From Pandoraea sputorum (GTDB lineage: Bacteria; Pseudomonadota; Gammaproteobacteria; Burkholderiales; Burkholderiaceae): DNA of 64,000 nucleotides. Position 1 is the stretch's first letter; every line of letters begins with the position of its first letter. The notes below the pieces were generated by a model. That model was not told the origin of the DNA, made no database searches, and saw only the letters and a list, made by a program, of their open reading frames with translations. The translations under genes and the position numbers were made by a program. The stretch covers positions 620,001 to 684,000 of the forward strand of contig NZ_CP010431.2 in NCBI RefSeq assembly GCF_000814845.2. Reading direction: 5' to 3'. Shown in pieces: positions 29,301 through 40,706 of this stretch.

Positions 29301-30302
29301 TCAGTGCGGCAGTTTTGCGCGCCACGCCGACGGCAGCAGGCGCAGCACTGCCCGGCGCGACGGTTGCCAGAACACCGAGAGCAACAGAAGCACGCCGCCG
29401 ACGATCACCGCCGTGGCTGGCAGCGACATGCTGGAGTGCGTGTAGAGTTCGTCGCCATCCGAGCCAGGCGTCATGAACATGCGCAAGATTGCGCTCATGA
29501 CGTACAGCAGCGACGACAGCATCAGCGCGCGACGGTCAATGGCGAGCGACACGGCAGTGAGCAGCACGAACACGGCGATGACCGCGCCGGGGTGATTCGG
29601 CGCGAGCATCCAGAAGATCGGATGCGTCACCATGCAGGCGGCGAGCAGATGCAGCCAGAAGGCGACATCGGAGCGGATGGTCGTGCGTTGCGGGTCCTGC
29701 GCATCCCAGCGAAGTGCCCACACGAAGATCGCCAGCCCGACGACGACGTTCGCCACCAGCAACCAGCCGTCGTTCTCGGTCAGTACGAGCACGTGCGCCC
29801 ACACGACGGCGACAATACCCGCCACACCCATCGCAATGACTGCGGGCACCCGGAAGCGCCACCAGAACAGAGCGGCGCCGAGCGCCGTGCTGACGCAGGT
29901 GCCGACGAGCGTCCACCAGGTCATCGATGCGCGCACGCTTTCTCCGCCCTGATGCAGCAGCGAAGCGTTCCCGAAACCGAGCATCGCGGCCGTGCTCACG
30001 AAGCTGAAAGAAAAGCAGAGCGCAGGCAGCGCCATGCGGCGACGTCGCACGAAAATCTCGGACAAGCCCCAAGTGATCGCTGCGGCGATGAGCATTTGCA
30101 GCCAGGAAGGCAGCGAAGCCGTGAGCCACACCGTGCCGAACGAGAGCAGCCATGAAGCGATGACGACGAAGATGTCGTTAAAGCTTGTGACCAGCCGCAA
30201 AGGTTCGTCATCGATGCGTTGCTGAGTCAGCGGTGCAGACGGAGGGGGCTGGGTTACATCGGAAGGCGCGCGTGTCGGTGTCTGGAAATCGGGTGTCGTC
30301 AT
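29301..30302 (-). CDS. multi-pass membrane protein of unknown function
   Basis: 333-aa protein with a Pro/Thr-rich cytoplasmic N-terminus of about 40 residues followed by roughly ten hydrophobic segments (for example IVAVVWAHVLVL and AVIVGGVLLLLSVFW). No catalytic motif or family signature is recognised. Start chosen at MTTPDF (30302), without a clear ribosome site; the frame extends to 30368. It stands alone between the terminator at 29.25 kb and the ridA-type gene, so context gives no function. Confidence 0.7.
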   Translation of the reverse strand: MTTPDFQTPTRAPSDVTQPPPSAPLTQQRIDDEPLRLVTSFNDIFVVIASWLLSFGTVWLTASLPSWLQMLIAAAITWGLSEIFVRRRRMALPALCFSFSFVSTAAMLGFGNASLLHQGGESVRASMTWWTLVGTCVSTALGAALFWWRFRVPAVIAMGVAGIVAVVWAHVLVLTENDGWLLVANVVVGLAIFVWALRWDAQDPQRTTIRSDVAFWLHLLAACMVTHPIFWMLAPNHPGAVIAVFVLLTAVSLAIDRRALMLSSLLYVMSAILRMFMTPGSDGDELYTHSSMSLPATAVIVGGVLLLLSVFWQPSRRAVLRLLPSAWRAKLPH

Positions 30303-30389
30303 GTTTCGATGAACTTTGGAATGCGTAGGGCGAAGTGTACCGGTCTGAACGGTCAACTCGCCTCGCATTCCCGGGATTCATCACAAGTT

Positions 30390-30788
30390 TCAACCCGCCA
30401 ACGCCGTCGCCTCGATCTCAACGGCAACGCCGTGACTGAGGGCGGGCACCGGCACCACGCAGCGCGCTGGTTTCGCTTCGCCCGCCCACTCGGCGTAGAC
30501 CTCATTGAACGGCCCCCAGTCGTCGACGTTCGTGATGTACACGCGCACCTGCACCAGACGGCTGACACTGGTGCCGCAGGCGGCAAGGATGGCCGCCACG
30601 TTGTCCAGCGCCTGCTTTGCCTGCACGGCGAATGGCGCGCCGACCAGACGCTCGCCCTCCGGCGTGACCGGCAACTGTCCCGAGACGAAGACGAAGCCGT
30701 TCGCGCAAACCCCGTGCGAATAGTGGCCTCGCGGCGGTTGCAATGTCGGTACGTTCACCGATTCGATACCTCGTTCCTGCGTGCTCAT
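30390..30788 (-). CDS. RidA family reactive imine/enamine deaminase
   Basis: 132-aa YjgF/YER057c/UK114-type protein. Arg109 in KPARC and the Glu of VEIEATA match the positions of the RidA catalytic Arg and its partner. RidA proteins hydrolyse the unstable enamine/imine products of PLP dehydratases. Here the gene overlaps the upstream dehydratase gene by an ATGA junction, so its substrate is presumably the imine made by that enzyme. GGAGG lies 5 bp before the ATG. Last gene of a three-gene operon. Confidence 0.9.
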   Translation of the reverse strand: MSTQERGIESVNVPTLQPPRGHYSHGVCANGFVFVSGQLPVTPEGERLVGAPFAVQAKQALDNVAAILAACGTSVSRLVQVRVYITNVDDWGPFNEVYAEWAGEAKPARCVVPVPALSHGVAVEIEATALAG

Positions 30789-31765
30789 ACGGCCTCCCCG
30801 AGCGTAAGTTTGGCAAAACGTGCGAGATCGACGTTGCCGCCGGACAGAATGACGCCCACGCGCTTGCCGCGAACGTCGACCTTGCCCTGCATCGCGGCAG
30901 CGGCCGCAAGACAACCCGTCGGCTCGACCACAATCTTCATGCGGCTCGCGAAGAACTTCATCGTCTGCACGAGTTCGTCGTCGGTCACGGTCAGGATGTC
31001 GTCCACCAGCGAGCGAATCACCGGGAACGTGTACTGACCGAGATGCTGCGTCTGTGCCCCGTCGGCGATGGTGCGGGGCGTCTCGATATGAACGATCTCG
31101 CCCTTGCGGAAGCATTGCTGCCCGTCGTTCCCGGCTTCGGGCTCCACGCCGTAGATTTCGATATTCGGATTGAGCGCACGCGCTGCAACGGCGCTGCCCG
31201 AGAGCAAACCGCCACCGCCCAGACACACCAGCAGCATGTCGAGCTCACCGGCGTCTTCGATCAGTTCCTTGACGGCGGTTCCCTGACCGGCCATCACATG
31301 CGGATGGTCGTACGGCGGGATCAGCGTCATGCCGCGTTCCTCGGCGAGACGCTTCGACAGCGCTTCGCGATCTTCCTTGTAGCGATCGAAGAGGATCACC
31401 TCCGCACCGTACCCACGCGTGGCGTCGATCTTCATTTGCGGGGCGTCCTGCGGCATCAGGATGACGGCGGGCACGCCCAACTCGCGGGCCGACAATGCGA
31501 TGGCCTGCGCGTGGTTGCCCGACGAGAATGCCAGCACGCCGCCACGCTTCTGCTCCGCCGTGAACTGGGAAATCGCGTTGTACGCGCCGCGAAACTTGAA
31601 CGCGCCCATGCGCTGGAAGTTCTCCGCCTTGAAGAACAGGCGGGCGCCGGTCATGGCGTCGGCCGTGCGCGACGTGAGCACCGGCGTGCGATGCGCCGCT
31701 TCGCGAATCCGGTCGTGAGCGGCGACAACGTCGCCATACGTAATCGCCAACGTGGGGGTAGTCAT
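30785..31765 (-). CDS. PLP-dependent threonine/serine (hydroxyaspartate-type) ammonia-lyase
   Basis: 326-aa fold-type II PLP enzyme. Schiff-base Lys57 lies in FKFRGAYNA, the substrate loop is SSGNHAQ, and the phosphate-binding Gly loop is CLGGGGLLSG. The length lacks the C-terminal ACT regulatory domain of biosynthetic threonine deaminase, so it is of the catabolic class, which includes threonine dehydratase, serine racemase and threo-3-hydroxyaspartate ammonia-lyase. The neighbouring RidA and YheO-like regulator suit a hydroxyamino-acid degradation role; the exact substrate is open. Start and stop codons overlap both neighbours (ATGA). Confidence 0.85.
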   Translation of the reverse strand: MTTPTLAITYGDVVAAHDRIREAAHRTPVLTSRTADAMTGARLFFKAENFQRMGAFKFRGAYNAISQFTAEQKRGGVLAFSSGNHAQAIALSARELGVPAVILMPQDAPQMKIDATRGYGAEVILFDRYKEDREALSKRLAEERGMTLIPPYDHPHVMAGQGTAVKELIEDAGELDMLLVCLGGGGLLSGSAVAARALNPNIEIYGVEPEAGNDGQQCFRKGEIVHIETPRTIADGAQTQHLGQYTFPVIRSLVDDILTVTDDELVQTMKFFASRMKIVVEPTGCLAAAAAMQGKVDVRGKRVGVILSGGNVDLARFAKLTLGEAV

Positions 31766-32436
31766 GAGGAACCTTTCGGGTCGGAGAGATAGGTGTAGAC
31801 GGTCGAACGGGCGACGCCCAGCGTGCGCGCTACTTCGGCATGCGCGTGACGCAGGTCCAGCAGGCCGCGTGCCTCGATGAGACGGATCGCTTCGCGACGT
31901 TGCGCGAGCGTCAGGCCCTGTGGCGTGGTGTTGCGCTGCGCCGCGAAGTCGGCGATGAGCGGCCGGATGTCGTCGAGACGTCGGCTGGCAAGCGTCTCGC
32001 TGACGGTGGCCGGTGCCTGGTTCGTCACGCTCACCAACTGCTGGACGCTCGCCGCTGCGGCCGCCAGCATCGAAATGTCCATGTTCAGGCAGATGGCGGC
32101 GACGTACTCGCCCTCGCTGTTCTTCAGGCCGATGGACGTGCTCTTGGCTGGACGCCCATCCGGAAACCGATTGGCGTAGTTCGCGATGACCTCGGGGAAC
32201 GCCGGGTCGGCGATGCGCGCGAGCCCCATCTCCGTGACGGCGTCGCCCGGCTCGCGGCCTGACAAGTTGTTGGCGATGGCCACGATGGCGTGGTCGGGGT
32301 CGGTCAGGTCGTGCAGCACCACTTCCACGAGCGGTGCGAAGGTTTGACCGAGCGCTTCGACGATCTTGCGTCCCTCACGCAATAGCAGCGTGTTCTCGTC
32401 GAGCTTGCCCGTGGCGGGAGATTTGGCGGATTTCAT
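31762..32436 (-). CDS. YheO/DauR-type transcriptional regulator
   Basis: 224-aa regulator. An N-terminal PAS-like YheO domain (about residues 20-130, with VEVVLHDL and STSIGLKNSEG) is followed by a C-terminal helix-turn-helix (AEVARTLGVARSTVYTYLSD). Relatives such as DauR repress amino-acid catabolic genes. It heads the operon regulator - dehydratase - RidA, with ATGA overlap to the second gene. A 37-bp nested palindrome starts one base upstream of the start codon and is the obvious autoregulatory operator. Confidence 0.87.
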   Translation of the reverse strand: MKSAKSPATGKLDENTLLLREGRKIVEALGQTFAPLVEVVLHDLTDPDHAIVAIANNLSGREPGDAVTEMGLARIADPAFPEVIANYANRFPDGRPAKSTSIGLKNSEGEYVAAICLNMDISMLAAAAASVQQLVSVTNQAPATVSETLASRRLDDIRPLIADFAAQRNTTPQGLTLAQRREAIRLIEARGLLDLRHAHAEVARTLGVARSTVYTYLSDPKGSS

Positions 32437-32437
32437 G

Positions 32438-32474
32438 ATTTGACATTATGTCATCGAGTGACGAAATGTCAAAT
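32438..32474. promoter_or_regulatory. nested palindromic operator of the YheO-type regulator operon
   Basis: Outer arms ATTTGACATT (32438-32447) and its complement (32465-32474) and inner arms GTCA/TGAC (32450-32453, 32459-32462) share one centre at 32456. It sits just before the regulator start codon at 32436, so binding would block the promoter or early transcription. Confidence 0.6.
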
Positions 32475-32481
32475 TCACATC

Positions 32482-32517
32482 AAAAAACACGCCCGGTGCC
32501 TGTGGGCAGCGGGCGTG
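32482..32517 (-). terminator. rho-independent terminator of the AI-2E family gene
   Basis: On the minus strand: an 8-bp stem (32488-32495 with 32510-32517), an inner GCC/GGC pairing, then six T. It lies 20 bp past the stop of the 32537-33565 gene. Confidence 0.85.
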
Positions 32518-32536
32518 GCTGTGTACAGTCAGGCGC

Positions 32537-33565
32537 TCAGACTAGCTGCTTTTCCGCCAGTTCGCTCTTGAGGTGGCCGTAGTAGATGGGCGCGGCGATC
32601 AACCCCGGTAGCCCGAATGCGGCCTCCATCACGATCATGGCCAGCAGCAACTCCCAGGCGCGCGACTGAATCTGAGTGCCGACGATGCGCGCGTTCAGGA
32701 AGTATTCGAGCTTGTGAATGACGATCAGGAAGACAAGCGCCGAGATCGCCACATACAGCGACACCGATAGGCCGAGCACCACGATGAACGTGTTTGAGAT
32801 CAGGTTGCCGACGACCGGCAGCAGGCCGACCACGAACGTCACCACGATCATCGTCTTGCGCAGCGGCAGATGGATGCCGAACAACGGCAGGATGCCGATC
32901 AGGAAGATGGCCGTGAAAATCGTGTTGATGAGCGAGATCTTCACCTGCGCGAAGACGATGCGGCGGAAGGCGTCGCCGAAGAGCGTCACGCGGCGAGTGA
33001 GTGCGGCGGCCAGCGGACGCATGTGCTGCACCGGACGCACCGTCGACAGCGCCACCAGCGCGCCGAGTACCAGCCCGACGATGATGTGCACCATCGCGTT
33101 CAGCGCTTCCTTGCCGACGAGCGACATCTCCTGCGTGTGATCCTTCAGGAATTCCGTCACGGCCTGATGAATGTCTTCGGTATCCGCAGGCAGACGGTCG
33201 GTTACCCACATCGGCAGTTGCGAGCGCGCCTGCTCGATCGCTTCCATCATGCGGCCGTTGATGTGTTCGAGGTGCCCCGCGTCGCTGCGCAAGAACGTGA
33301 TGATGCCGAACACCAGCGCCGTCATGAGGGCGACGATGAGTGCCGCGAGCAGCGCCACGGCGACCAGCCGCGCCCGTTCGCTGGAGATGCGCAATTGCAG
33401 ACGCGGCCCCAGCACATGGACAAGCTGATACACCACCATGCCTGCCAGTACCGCCGACAGCAGGTGGATGCTGAGGATCAGCCAGAGGGCTAGCGCCGCG
33501 AAAACATAGCTTGCGGCTTCGACCCAGAAGTTCCGGTCCGGAGTCCAGCCAGAGCGCGGTTCCAT
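32537..33565 (-). CDS. AI-2E family transporter (PerM-like permease)
   Basis: 342-aa inner-membrane protein of the AI-2E exporter/PerM family, with a pair of N-terminal helices, a soluble helical stretch (about residues 90-150) and a C-terminal bundle including the GLLPVVGNLISN motif and a terminal GLPGLIAAPIYYGHLK. Family members range from quorum-signal exporters to Na+/H+ antiporters, so the substrate is unknown. Start at MEPRSG (33565), 26 bp downstream of the uvrA stop on the same strand; upstream open frame overlaps uvrA and is a shadow. Possibly co-transcribed with uvrA. Confidence 0.85.
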   Translation of the reverse strand: MEPRSGWTPDRNFWVEAASYVFAALALWLILSIHLLSAVLAGMVVYQLVHVLGPRLQLRISSERARLVAVALLAALIVALMTALVFGIITFLRSDAGHLEHINGRMMEAIEQARSQLPMWVTDRLPADTEDIHQAVTEFLKDHTQEMSLVGKEALNAMVHIIVGLVLGALVALSTVRPVQHMRPLAAALTRRVTLFGDAFRRIVFAQVKISLINTIFTAIFLIGILPLFGIHLPLRKTMIVVTFVVGLLPVVGNLISNTFIVVLGLSVSLYVAISALVFLIVIHKLEYFLNARIVGTQIQSRAWELLLAMIVMEAAFGLPGLIAAPIYYGHLKSELAEKQLV

Positions 33566-33591
33566 GAGATGAGTCCTTTTCCGATGAAGCT

Positions 33592-36456
<2,865 letters not shown>

Positions 36457-36916
36457 TGACGGTTCCGGGTCGTCGCCGAGGAATCCGCGCGGCGAATTGT
36501 CGCGGGGCGGTTTCCGGCCCCCAAGAGCCTGAGTTTCCCGGGACGTCGGACCGCGCCAGCACGGCGTTGGCCGGGCATCGACGCAGCAGGCGGCGGGAGC
36601 GGTCGGGCGGGCCGCTGGGGGGAAATCAGGGCGGCTAAACCTGCTAATATACCTAAGTTTGATTGCCGGGGCTGATCCCTGCTGACGGGCTGCCTCGGGC
36701 GCCGATGCGGCATGGGAGGCAGATGGGGACGAACCGCCCGATTTCCAGAGGCTGGCGTCCGGTCGTCGTGCCAGGCCTGCAAGGCCTGTCGGGCATTCAG
36801 GACCTTACCGGGTCTCATGTGCGAACCCGCCAGGCGGGGCGACACACCCCGTCGTCCGAATGCAAACATCAGACAATTCCGAGGCCGCAAGCGCTTTTTC
36901 CATCTCTCAGGACGTA
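36457..36916. other. uvrA-MFS divergent intergenic region
   Basis: About 460 bp with no supported gene. It must carry the promoters of uvrA (minus) and of the MFS-ssb side (plus). An isolated AT-rich patch with TAATAT at 36645-36650 is the best -10 candidate, but no good -35 is visible. Short plus-strand frames here are GC-rich shadows. Confidence 0.4.
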
Positions 36917-38140
36917 ATGTCGACTGATTCCGTGACTTCCGCATCTCCTGCCTCGACACGCGGCCGAGGGGGCCGCATGACCCCGCTAGAAGTGCGCGCC
37001 AGCGCGTCGCTCGCGGGGATTTTTGCATTGCGCATGCTCGGGCTGTTCCTGATCATGCCGGTGTTCTCGGTCTTCGCGCAGACGATTCCGGGCGGCAACG
37101 ACACCTTCCTTGTCGGTTTGGCCATCGGTATCTACGGCCTGACGCAATCCCTGCTCTATATCCCGTACGGGTGGGCGTCCGATCGTCTCGGACGAAAGCC
37201 TGTCATCGTCTTCGGCCTGATCGTGTTCGCGATCGGCTCGCTGGTGGCGGCGATGGCGCACGATCTGACGTGGATAATCGTCGGCCGCGCGATTCAGGGC
37301 GCCGGGGCGATCTCGTCGGCCGTCATGGCCTGCGTGGCGGATCTGACGAGCGACGCGAACCGTACCAAGGCGATGGCGATGATCGGTGGCAGCATCGGCG
37401 TGTCGTTTGCCGTGGCTATCGTGTGTGCGCCGTTCCTGTATCACTGGCTGGGCATGAGCGGCTTGTTCTCGGCCATCGGCATACTCGCGGTGCTGGCGAT
37501 TTTCGTGGTGCTGTGGGTGGTGCCCACGCCGCCGGTCCATGCCAAGGCCGGGCCTGCGCCGTTCTCGGAAGTGCTGCATAACCCGGAACTGCTGCGTCTG
37601 AACTTCGGCGTGTTCGTGCTGCACGCCACGCAGACGGCCCTTTTCGTGGCGATGCCGCGCATGCTGGTTGCGGCCGGATTGCCGGTGGCGCAGCACTGGG
37701 AGATTTATCTGCCGGTGATGGGGCTGTCGTTCATCGCGATGGTGCCTGCGATCATCGCCGCTGAAAAGCGGGGCAAGATGAAGGCGGTGCTGCTTTCGGC
37801 GATTGCGCTCGTGGCCATTGCGCAGGTAGCACTGGGCGGATTGCCGCCGACGGTCGGTGTGATTGCCGTGGTGTTGTTTGTGTACTTCCTGGGCTTCAAT
37901 GTGCTCGAAGCGTCGCAGCCGTCGCTGGTGTCGAAGCTGGCGCCGGGGCAGCGTAAGGGTGCGGCGGTCGGGGTGTACAACACGACCCAGGCACTCGGCT
38001 TGTTCTGCGGTGGGGCGCTAGGGGGTTTTCTGATGACCCACTACGGTCAAAACGCAATCTTCCTGACTTGTGCGGCCGGTGCTTTCGTGTGGCTTATAAT
38101 CGCCGCACCGATGAGGACGCCTGCGCCTCGTCAATCCTGA
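36917..38140 (+). CDS. MFS transporter (DHA1, YajR-like)
   Basis: About 407-aa twelve-helix permease. Helix 1 carries LRMLGLFLIMPVFSVFAQ and the loop has YGWASDRLGRKPVI (MFS motif A), followed by a long hydrophobic second half. It resembles E. coli YajR but ends without the C-terminal YAM domain. The ATG at 36917 is preferred with AGGA 5 bp upstream; the frame is open from 36860. It lies directly upstream of ssb (30 bp gap) and is divergent from uvrA. Substrate unknown. Confidence 0.85.
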   Translation: MSTDSVTSASPASTRGRGGRMTPLEVRASASLAGIFALRMLGLFLIMPVFSVFAQTIPGGNDTFLVGLAIGIYGLTQSLLYIPYGWASDRLGRKPVIVFGLIVFAIGSLVAAMAHDLTWIIVGRAIQGAGAISSAVMACVADLTSDANRTKAMAMIGGSIGVSFAVAIVCAPFLYHWLGMSGLFSAIGILAVLAIFVVLWVVPTPPVHAKAGPAPFSEVLHNPELLRLNFGVFVLHATQTALFVAMPRMLVAAGLPVAQHWEIYLPVMGLSFIAMVPAIIAAEKRGKMKAVLLSAIALVAIAQVALGGLPPTVGVIAVVLFVYFLGFNVLEASQPSLVSKLAPGQRKGAAVGVYNTTQALGLFCGGALGGFLMTHYGQNAIFLTCAAGAFVWLIIAAPMRTPAPRQS

Positions 38141-38170
38141 TCGGATTTCAGCAATACCGGAGAAAGATTT

Positions 38171-38683
38171 ATGGCATCAGTCAACAAAGTGATTCTGGTC
38201 GGCAATCTGGGTGCCGACCCCGAAGTCCGCTACATGCCGAGCGGCGATGCGGTTGCGAACATTCGTCTGGCGACGACAGACCGTTACAAGGACAAGCAGT
38301 CCGGCGAATTCAAGGAAATGACGGAATGGCACCGTGTGTCGTTCTTCGGCCGTCTGGCTGAGATCGTCAACGAGTACCTGAAGAAGGGTTCGTCGGTGTA
38401 TATCGAAGGCCGTATCCGTACGCGCAAGTACCAGGCGCAGGACGGCACGGAGCGCTACAGCACGGAAATCGTGGCTGACCAGATGCAGATGCTGGGTGGC
38501 CGTAGCGGCGGCGGCGAAGGTGGCGGCGGTGGCGGCTACTCGCGCGGCGGTGGTGGTGACGAAGGCGGTGGCGGCGGTTACTCGCGAGGCGGTGGTGGTG
38601 GCGGCGGCGGTGCCCGTCAGCAAGCCCCGGCCAAGCAGTCCGGCGGCGGCTTCGACGACATGGACGACGATATTCCGTTCTAA
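38171..38683 (+). CDS. ssb: single-stranded DNA-binding protein
   Basis: 170 aa. The N-terminal OB fold (residues 1-110, [18 protein letters not shown]) binds ssDNA as a tetramer. A Gly-rich flexible linker with imperfect [10 protein letters not shown] repeats follows, and the acidic tip DDDIPF recruits replication and repair partners. GGAG lies 8 bp before the ATG. Its terminator marks the left border of the genomic island. Confidence 0.98.
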   Translation: MASVNKVILVGNLGADPEVRYMPSGDAVANIRLATTDRYKDKQSGEFKEMTEWHRVSFFGRLAEIVNEYLKKGSSVYIEGRIRTRKYQAQDGTERYSTEIVADQMQMLGGRSGGGEGGGGGGYSRGGGGDEGGGGGYSRGGGGGGGGARQQAPAKQSGGGFDDMDDDIPF

Positions 38684-38711
38684 AACCTACTTAGTTGTTT
38701 CTTGTTGGTTC

Positions 38712-38745
38712 AAAGCCCGCGCTCCTATAGGACGCGGGCTTTTTC
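38712..38745 (+). terminator. ssb rho-independent terminator
   Basis: Stem of AGCCCGCG with CGCGGGCT plus an inner TCC/GGA pairing, then a T run. The island repeat begins within the trailing T-rich stretch at 38747. Confidence 0.9.
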
Positions 38746-38746
38746 T

Positions 38747-38761
38747 TTACCAACACTTTTT
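38747..38761 (+). repeat. left island boundary repeat (attL-like)
   Basis: TTACCAACACTTTTT, identical to 53441-53455. An imperfect further copy, TTAACCAATACTT, occurs at 38785-38797, one inserted base and one change away. Confidence 0.75.
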
Positions 38762-39175
38762 TAAGGCCTACTTTGATGGGGAACTTAACCAATACTTGCG
38801 GGAAATGGTGGGTTAGCCACTACACAAGCTGGCACGGGCATTCAGCCTAGATTCGAGCCGTTTGTTTGACGTTCTATTTTTCCCAAATAAGGTAAGCCGG
38901 CGCGTCAGACATTCGCGTGCGCGCAACTTCGGAATCTCCCGCAGGGCGGCTGTCGACGTCCTTGTCGTGTGGGCAGCAAAGCTATCCGCGCGGGGAGAAA
39001 TTGCTGACGTAGGCCAAGATTAGATTGGTGCCTTGGCGGACGCGCTGCTTGCGCGCAGGGATAAAGCCCCCAGCAACGTCCAATTTGCGCCTTGGGGGGC
39101 TTATGGCTTGTCCTACCCCGTAGGCGATTCAGCCTCACTTGCAATGAAGTCGGCACCGCTTACGCACCGCTCGCA
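38762..39175. other. island left-end non-coding segment
   Basis: No gene supported in 414 bp. An 83-codon minus frame (38905-39156) has no ribosome site or recognisable sequence. A large imperfect hairpin (39061-39072 with 39093-39104, 11 of 12 paired) lies 72 bp past the XRE gene stop and could end its transcript. Sub-terminal recombinase sites may also lie here. Confidence 0.4.
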
Positions 39176-39412
39176 CTAACGGCTGAGTAACTCTGAAGGG
39201 TCTACCTCGAGCCCGAGAGCAAGTTTCTGCAGATTGTCGAGCGTAATGTTGGTCGTAGCTCGTTCAATCTGGCTTACATATGTCCGGTGGAAGCCACATT
39301 TGACGCTGAGCAATTCTTGAGAGATGGCCCTCTCCAACCGAAATCGCCTGACATGCTCTGCCAGCCGGCGCCTGAGGTAAGGGTCGATGTCTTTGCTGTC
39401 TGTGTCGGTCAT
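39176..39412 (-). CDS. small XRE-family HTH regulator
   Basis: 78 aa and almost entirely a Cro/C1-type helix-turn-helix: ISQELLSVKCGFHRTYVSQIERA, followed by LDNLQKLALGLEVDPSELL. It is the typical size of single-domain repressors that control restriction-modification or mobile-element genes. Its start faces the divergent 39602 gene across 189 bp containing three tandem 15-bp repeats, its likely operators. Confidence 0.88.
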   Translation of the reverse strand: MTDTDSKDIDPYLRRRLAEHVRRFRLERAISQELLSVKCGFHRTYVSQIERATTNITLDNLQKLALGLEVDPSELLSR

Positions 39413-39450
39413 GGCCGGGAGGTTGGCCTAACATGACCTTTCCGTCTACC

Positions 39451-39494
39451 TGTTAAACATCTACTGTTTAAACATCTACTGTGTAAACATATAC
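39451..39494. promoter_or_regulatory. three tandem 15-bp operator-like repeats
   Basis: TGTTAAACATCTAC (39451-39464), TGTTTAAACATCTAC (39465-39479) and TGTGTAAACATATAC (39480-39494) in direct tandem, each centred on a GTTTAAAC-like dyad. They lie 38 bp upstream of the XRE start, so they are probable repressor sites for both divergent genes. Confidence 0.6.
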
Positions 39495-39601
39495 AATGGG
39501 CGTGGTTCACGGGACGCGCATGTCTAAGAGAGGCTGTCGCGCATTGACATTCCCGGCAGACAAGCACCCCGATAAAGCGTAAAGACGGAGGTCCTTCAAC
39601 A

Positions 39602-40168
39602 ATGACCCACAGCGCGAGACCCGAAGAAAAGTTGGTCAACAACTCGGTACCGCACAGGTCAACGCGCCCTATGTTGACTGCCGAGCAATGCCGCCTTCTG
39701 TCGCGGTACCCTTTGCTTTTTCGTGCGACACAGAACCCGGGGGCATATCCGTCAAACATTGCTCATTTTGGTATTCAGTGTGGCCGGGGTTGGTATCCAA
39801 TCATTGAGGCTGCCGCCCGAGAGATTGAGTATGAATTACGCACGATGTGGTGCGACCAAGCTCAGAATCCGGAGAGTCTCTCCACGATGGATGAAGGTCT
39901 TCTTTCGGGCCGGGTAGCGTACCCCGTGCTTCCGTTTTGTACAGACATTAGCCAAGTTGCAGGAACTCTGACGATAGAGCTTCAAGATGGATACCTTTGC
40001 GACATAGACGCGTGGGGGCGAATTCGAAAGGCTGTTGAAAAGGCGGCGTCCAACGCTCGCTACGTGTGCGAAAGCTGCGGCAAGCCAGGGGCGTTTCGGG
40101 AGGTCTATTGGCGGCACGTTTACTGTGATGGATGCATAGCCCCTTTTTACTTTGACATGTCCTCATAG
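39602..40168 (+). CDS. hypothetical protein with C-terminal zinc ribbon
   Basis: 188-aa protein of no family I can name. The centre has a conserved-looking FGIQCGRGWYPIIEAAAREIEYEL segment (quoted in parts: FGIQCGRGWYPII, then AAREIEYEL). The C-terminus has a CESCGKPG...CDGC pair of Cys motifs likely to hold zinc. GGAGG lies about 10 bp before the ATG. It is divergent from the XRE repressor gene and may be under its control. Similar zinc-ribbon proteins are common on mobile elements; the function is unknown. Confidence 0.6.
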   Translation: MTHSARPEEKLVNNSVPHRSTRPMLTAEQCRLLSRYPLLFRATQNPGAYPSNIAHFGIQCGRGWYPIIEAAAREIEYELRTMWCDQAQNPESLSTMDEGLLSGRVAYPVLPFCTDISQVAGTLTIELQDGYLCDIDAWGRIRKAVEKAASNARYVCESCGKPGAFREVYWRHVYCDGCIAPFYFDMSS

Positions 40169-40359
40169 CGCTAGACCGCGCGCTCCAGCTCGTGAACGAT
40201 GACTTCAAACCATTGCTCCTGTGTCCTGTGCTGTAGAACCGTCGCACGACAAGCCGTAGGGGCCGCTGTGCACCCAGTTCAGATGCCCATCTAACTGGAA
40301 GCGGAGTCGTTCACCAAAATGAGAGTGATTTCCTTTGGCCACGGTGTGACGGTCTTGCG

Positions 40360-40572
40360 ATGGAGAACAACATGCAAGCAGGCAGCCAGATTGACCTCAA
40401 AGTTGCCCTTCGTAAAATTCATGAGCTGGCGATGACCGACGGCGATTTGGGCTACGAATATTGGCGGGAGGTAGGGCGGCTTTTACTACGGGTGGGGGAA
40501 ATGTAGGAGGAAATAGATGTGCTCAAAAAGGAGTTAGAGCGATTTCATACTCGTCTGCCCAAGACTGACTGA
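40360..40572 (+). pseudogene. small coiled-coil ORF interrupted by an in-frame amber codon
   Basis: Frame reads MENNMQAGSQIDLKVALRKI onward for 48 codons to GEM, then TAG (40504-40506), then continues in the same frame EEIDVLKKELERFHTRLPKTD to a TGA. Replacing TAG by CAG gives EMQEEIDVLKKEL, a smooth heptad-like helix, so a C-to-T nonsense change is the simplest reading. The intact product would be about 70 aa. Unknown function. Confidence 0.45.
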
Positions 40573-40706
40573 AGTGGTGGACTCTGGCACCCAACCGGCG
40601 CAACGATGGTTACGTAGCGTTTCTGGTATCACGCAGTTTCATCACTTTTGAAACTTCTCTTTTTCGTGCCCCTCCTGCCGCGCGCTGAAGAAGGAGGGCG
40701 GTAAGC

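Noticed and set aside
36457..36916. LexA (SOS) box expected between uvrA and the MFS/ssb side
   Set aside because: No CTGT-N8-ACAG palindrome was found; the nearest look-alike at 36641 lacks the second half.
38905..39156. 83-codon minus-strand ORF at the island left end
   Set aside because: No ribosome site, Arg/Pro/Gln-rich low-information sequence, and it overlaps the stem-loop at 39061-39104.
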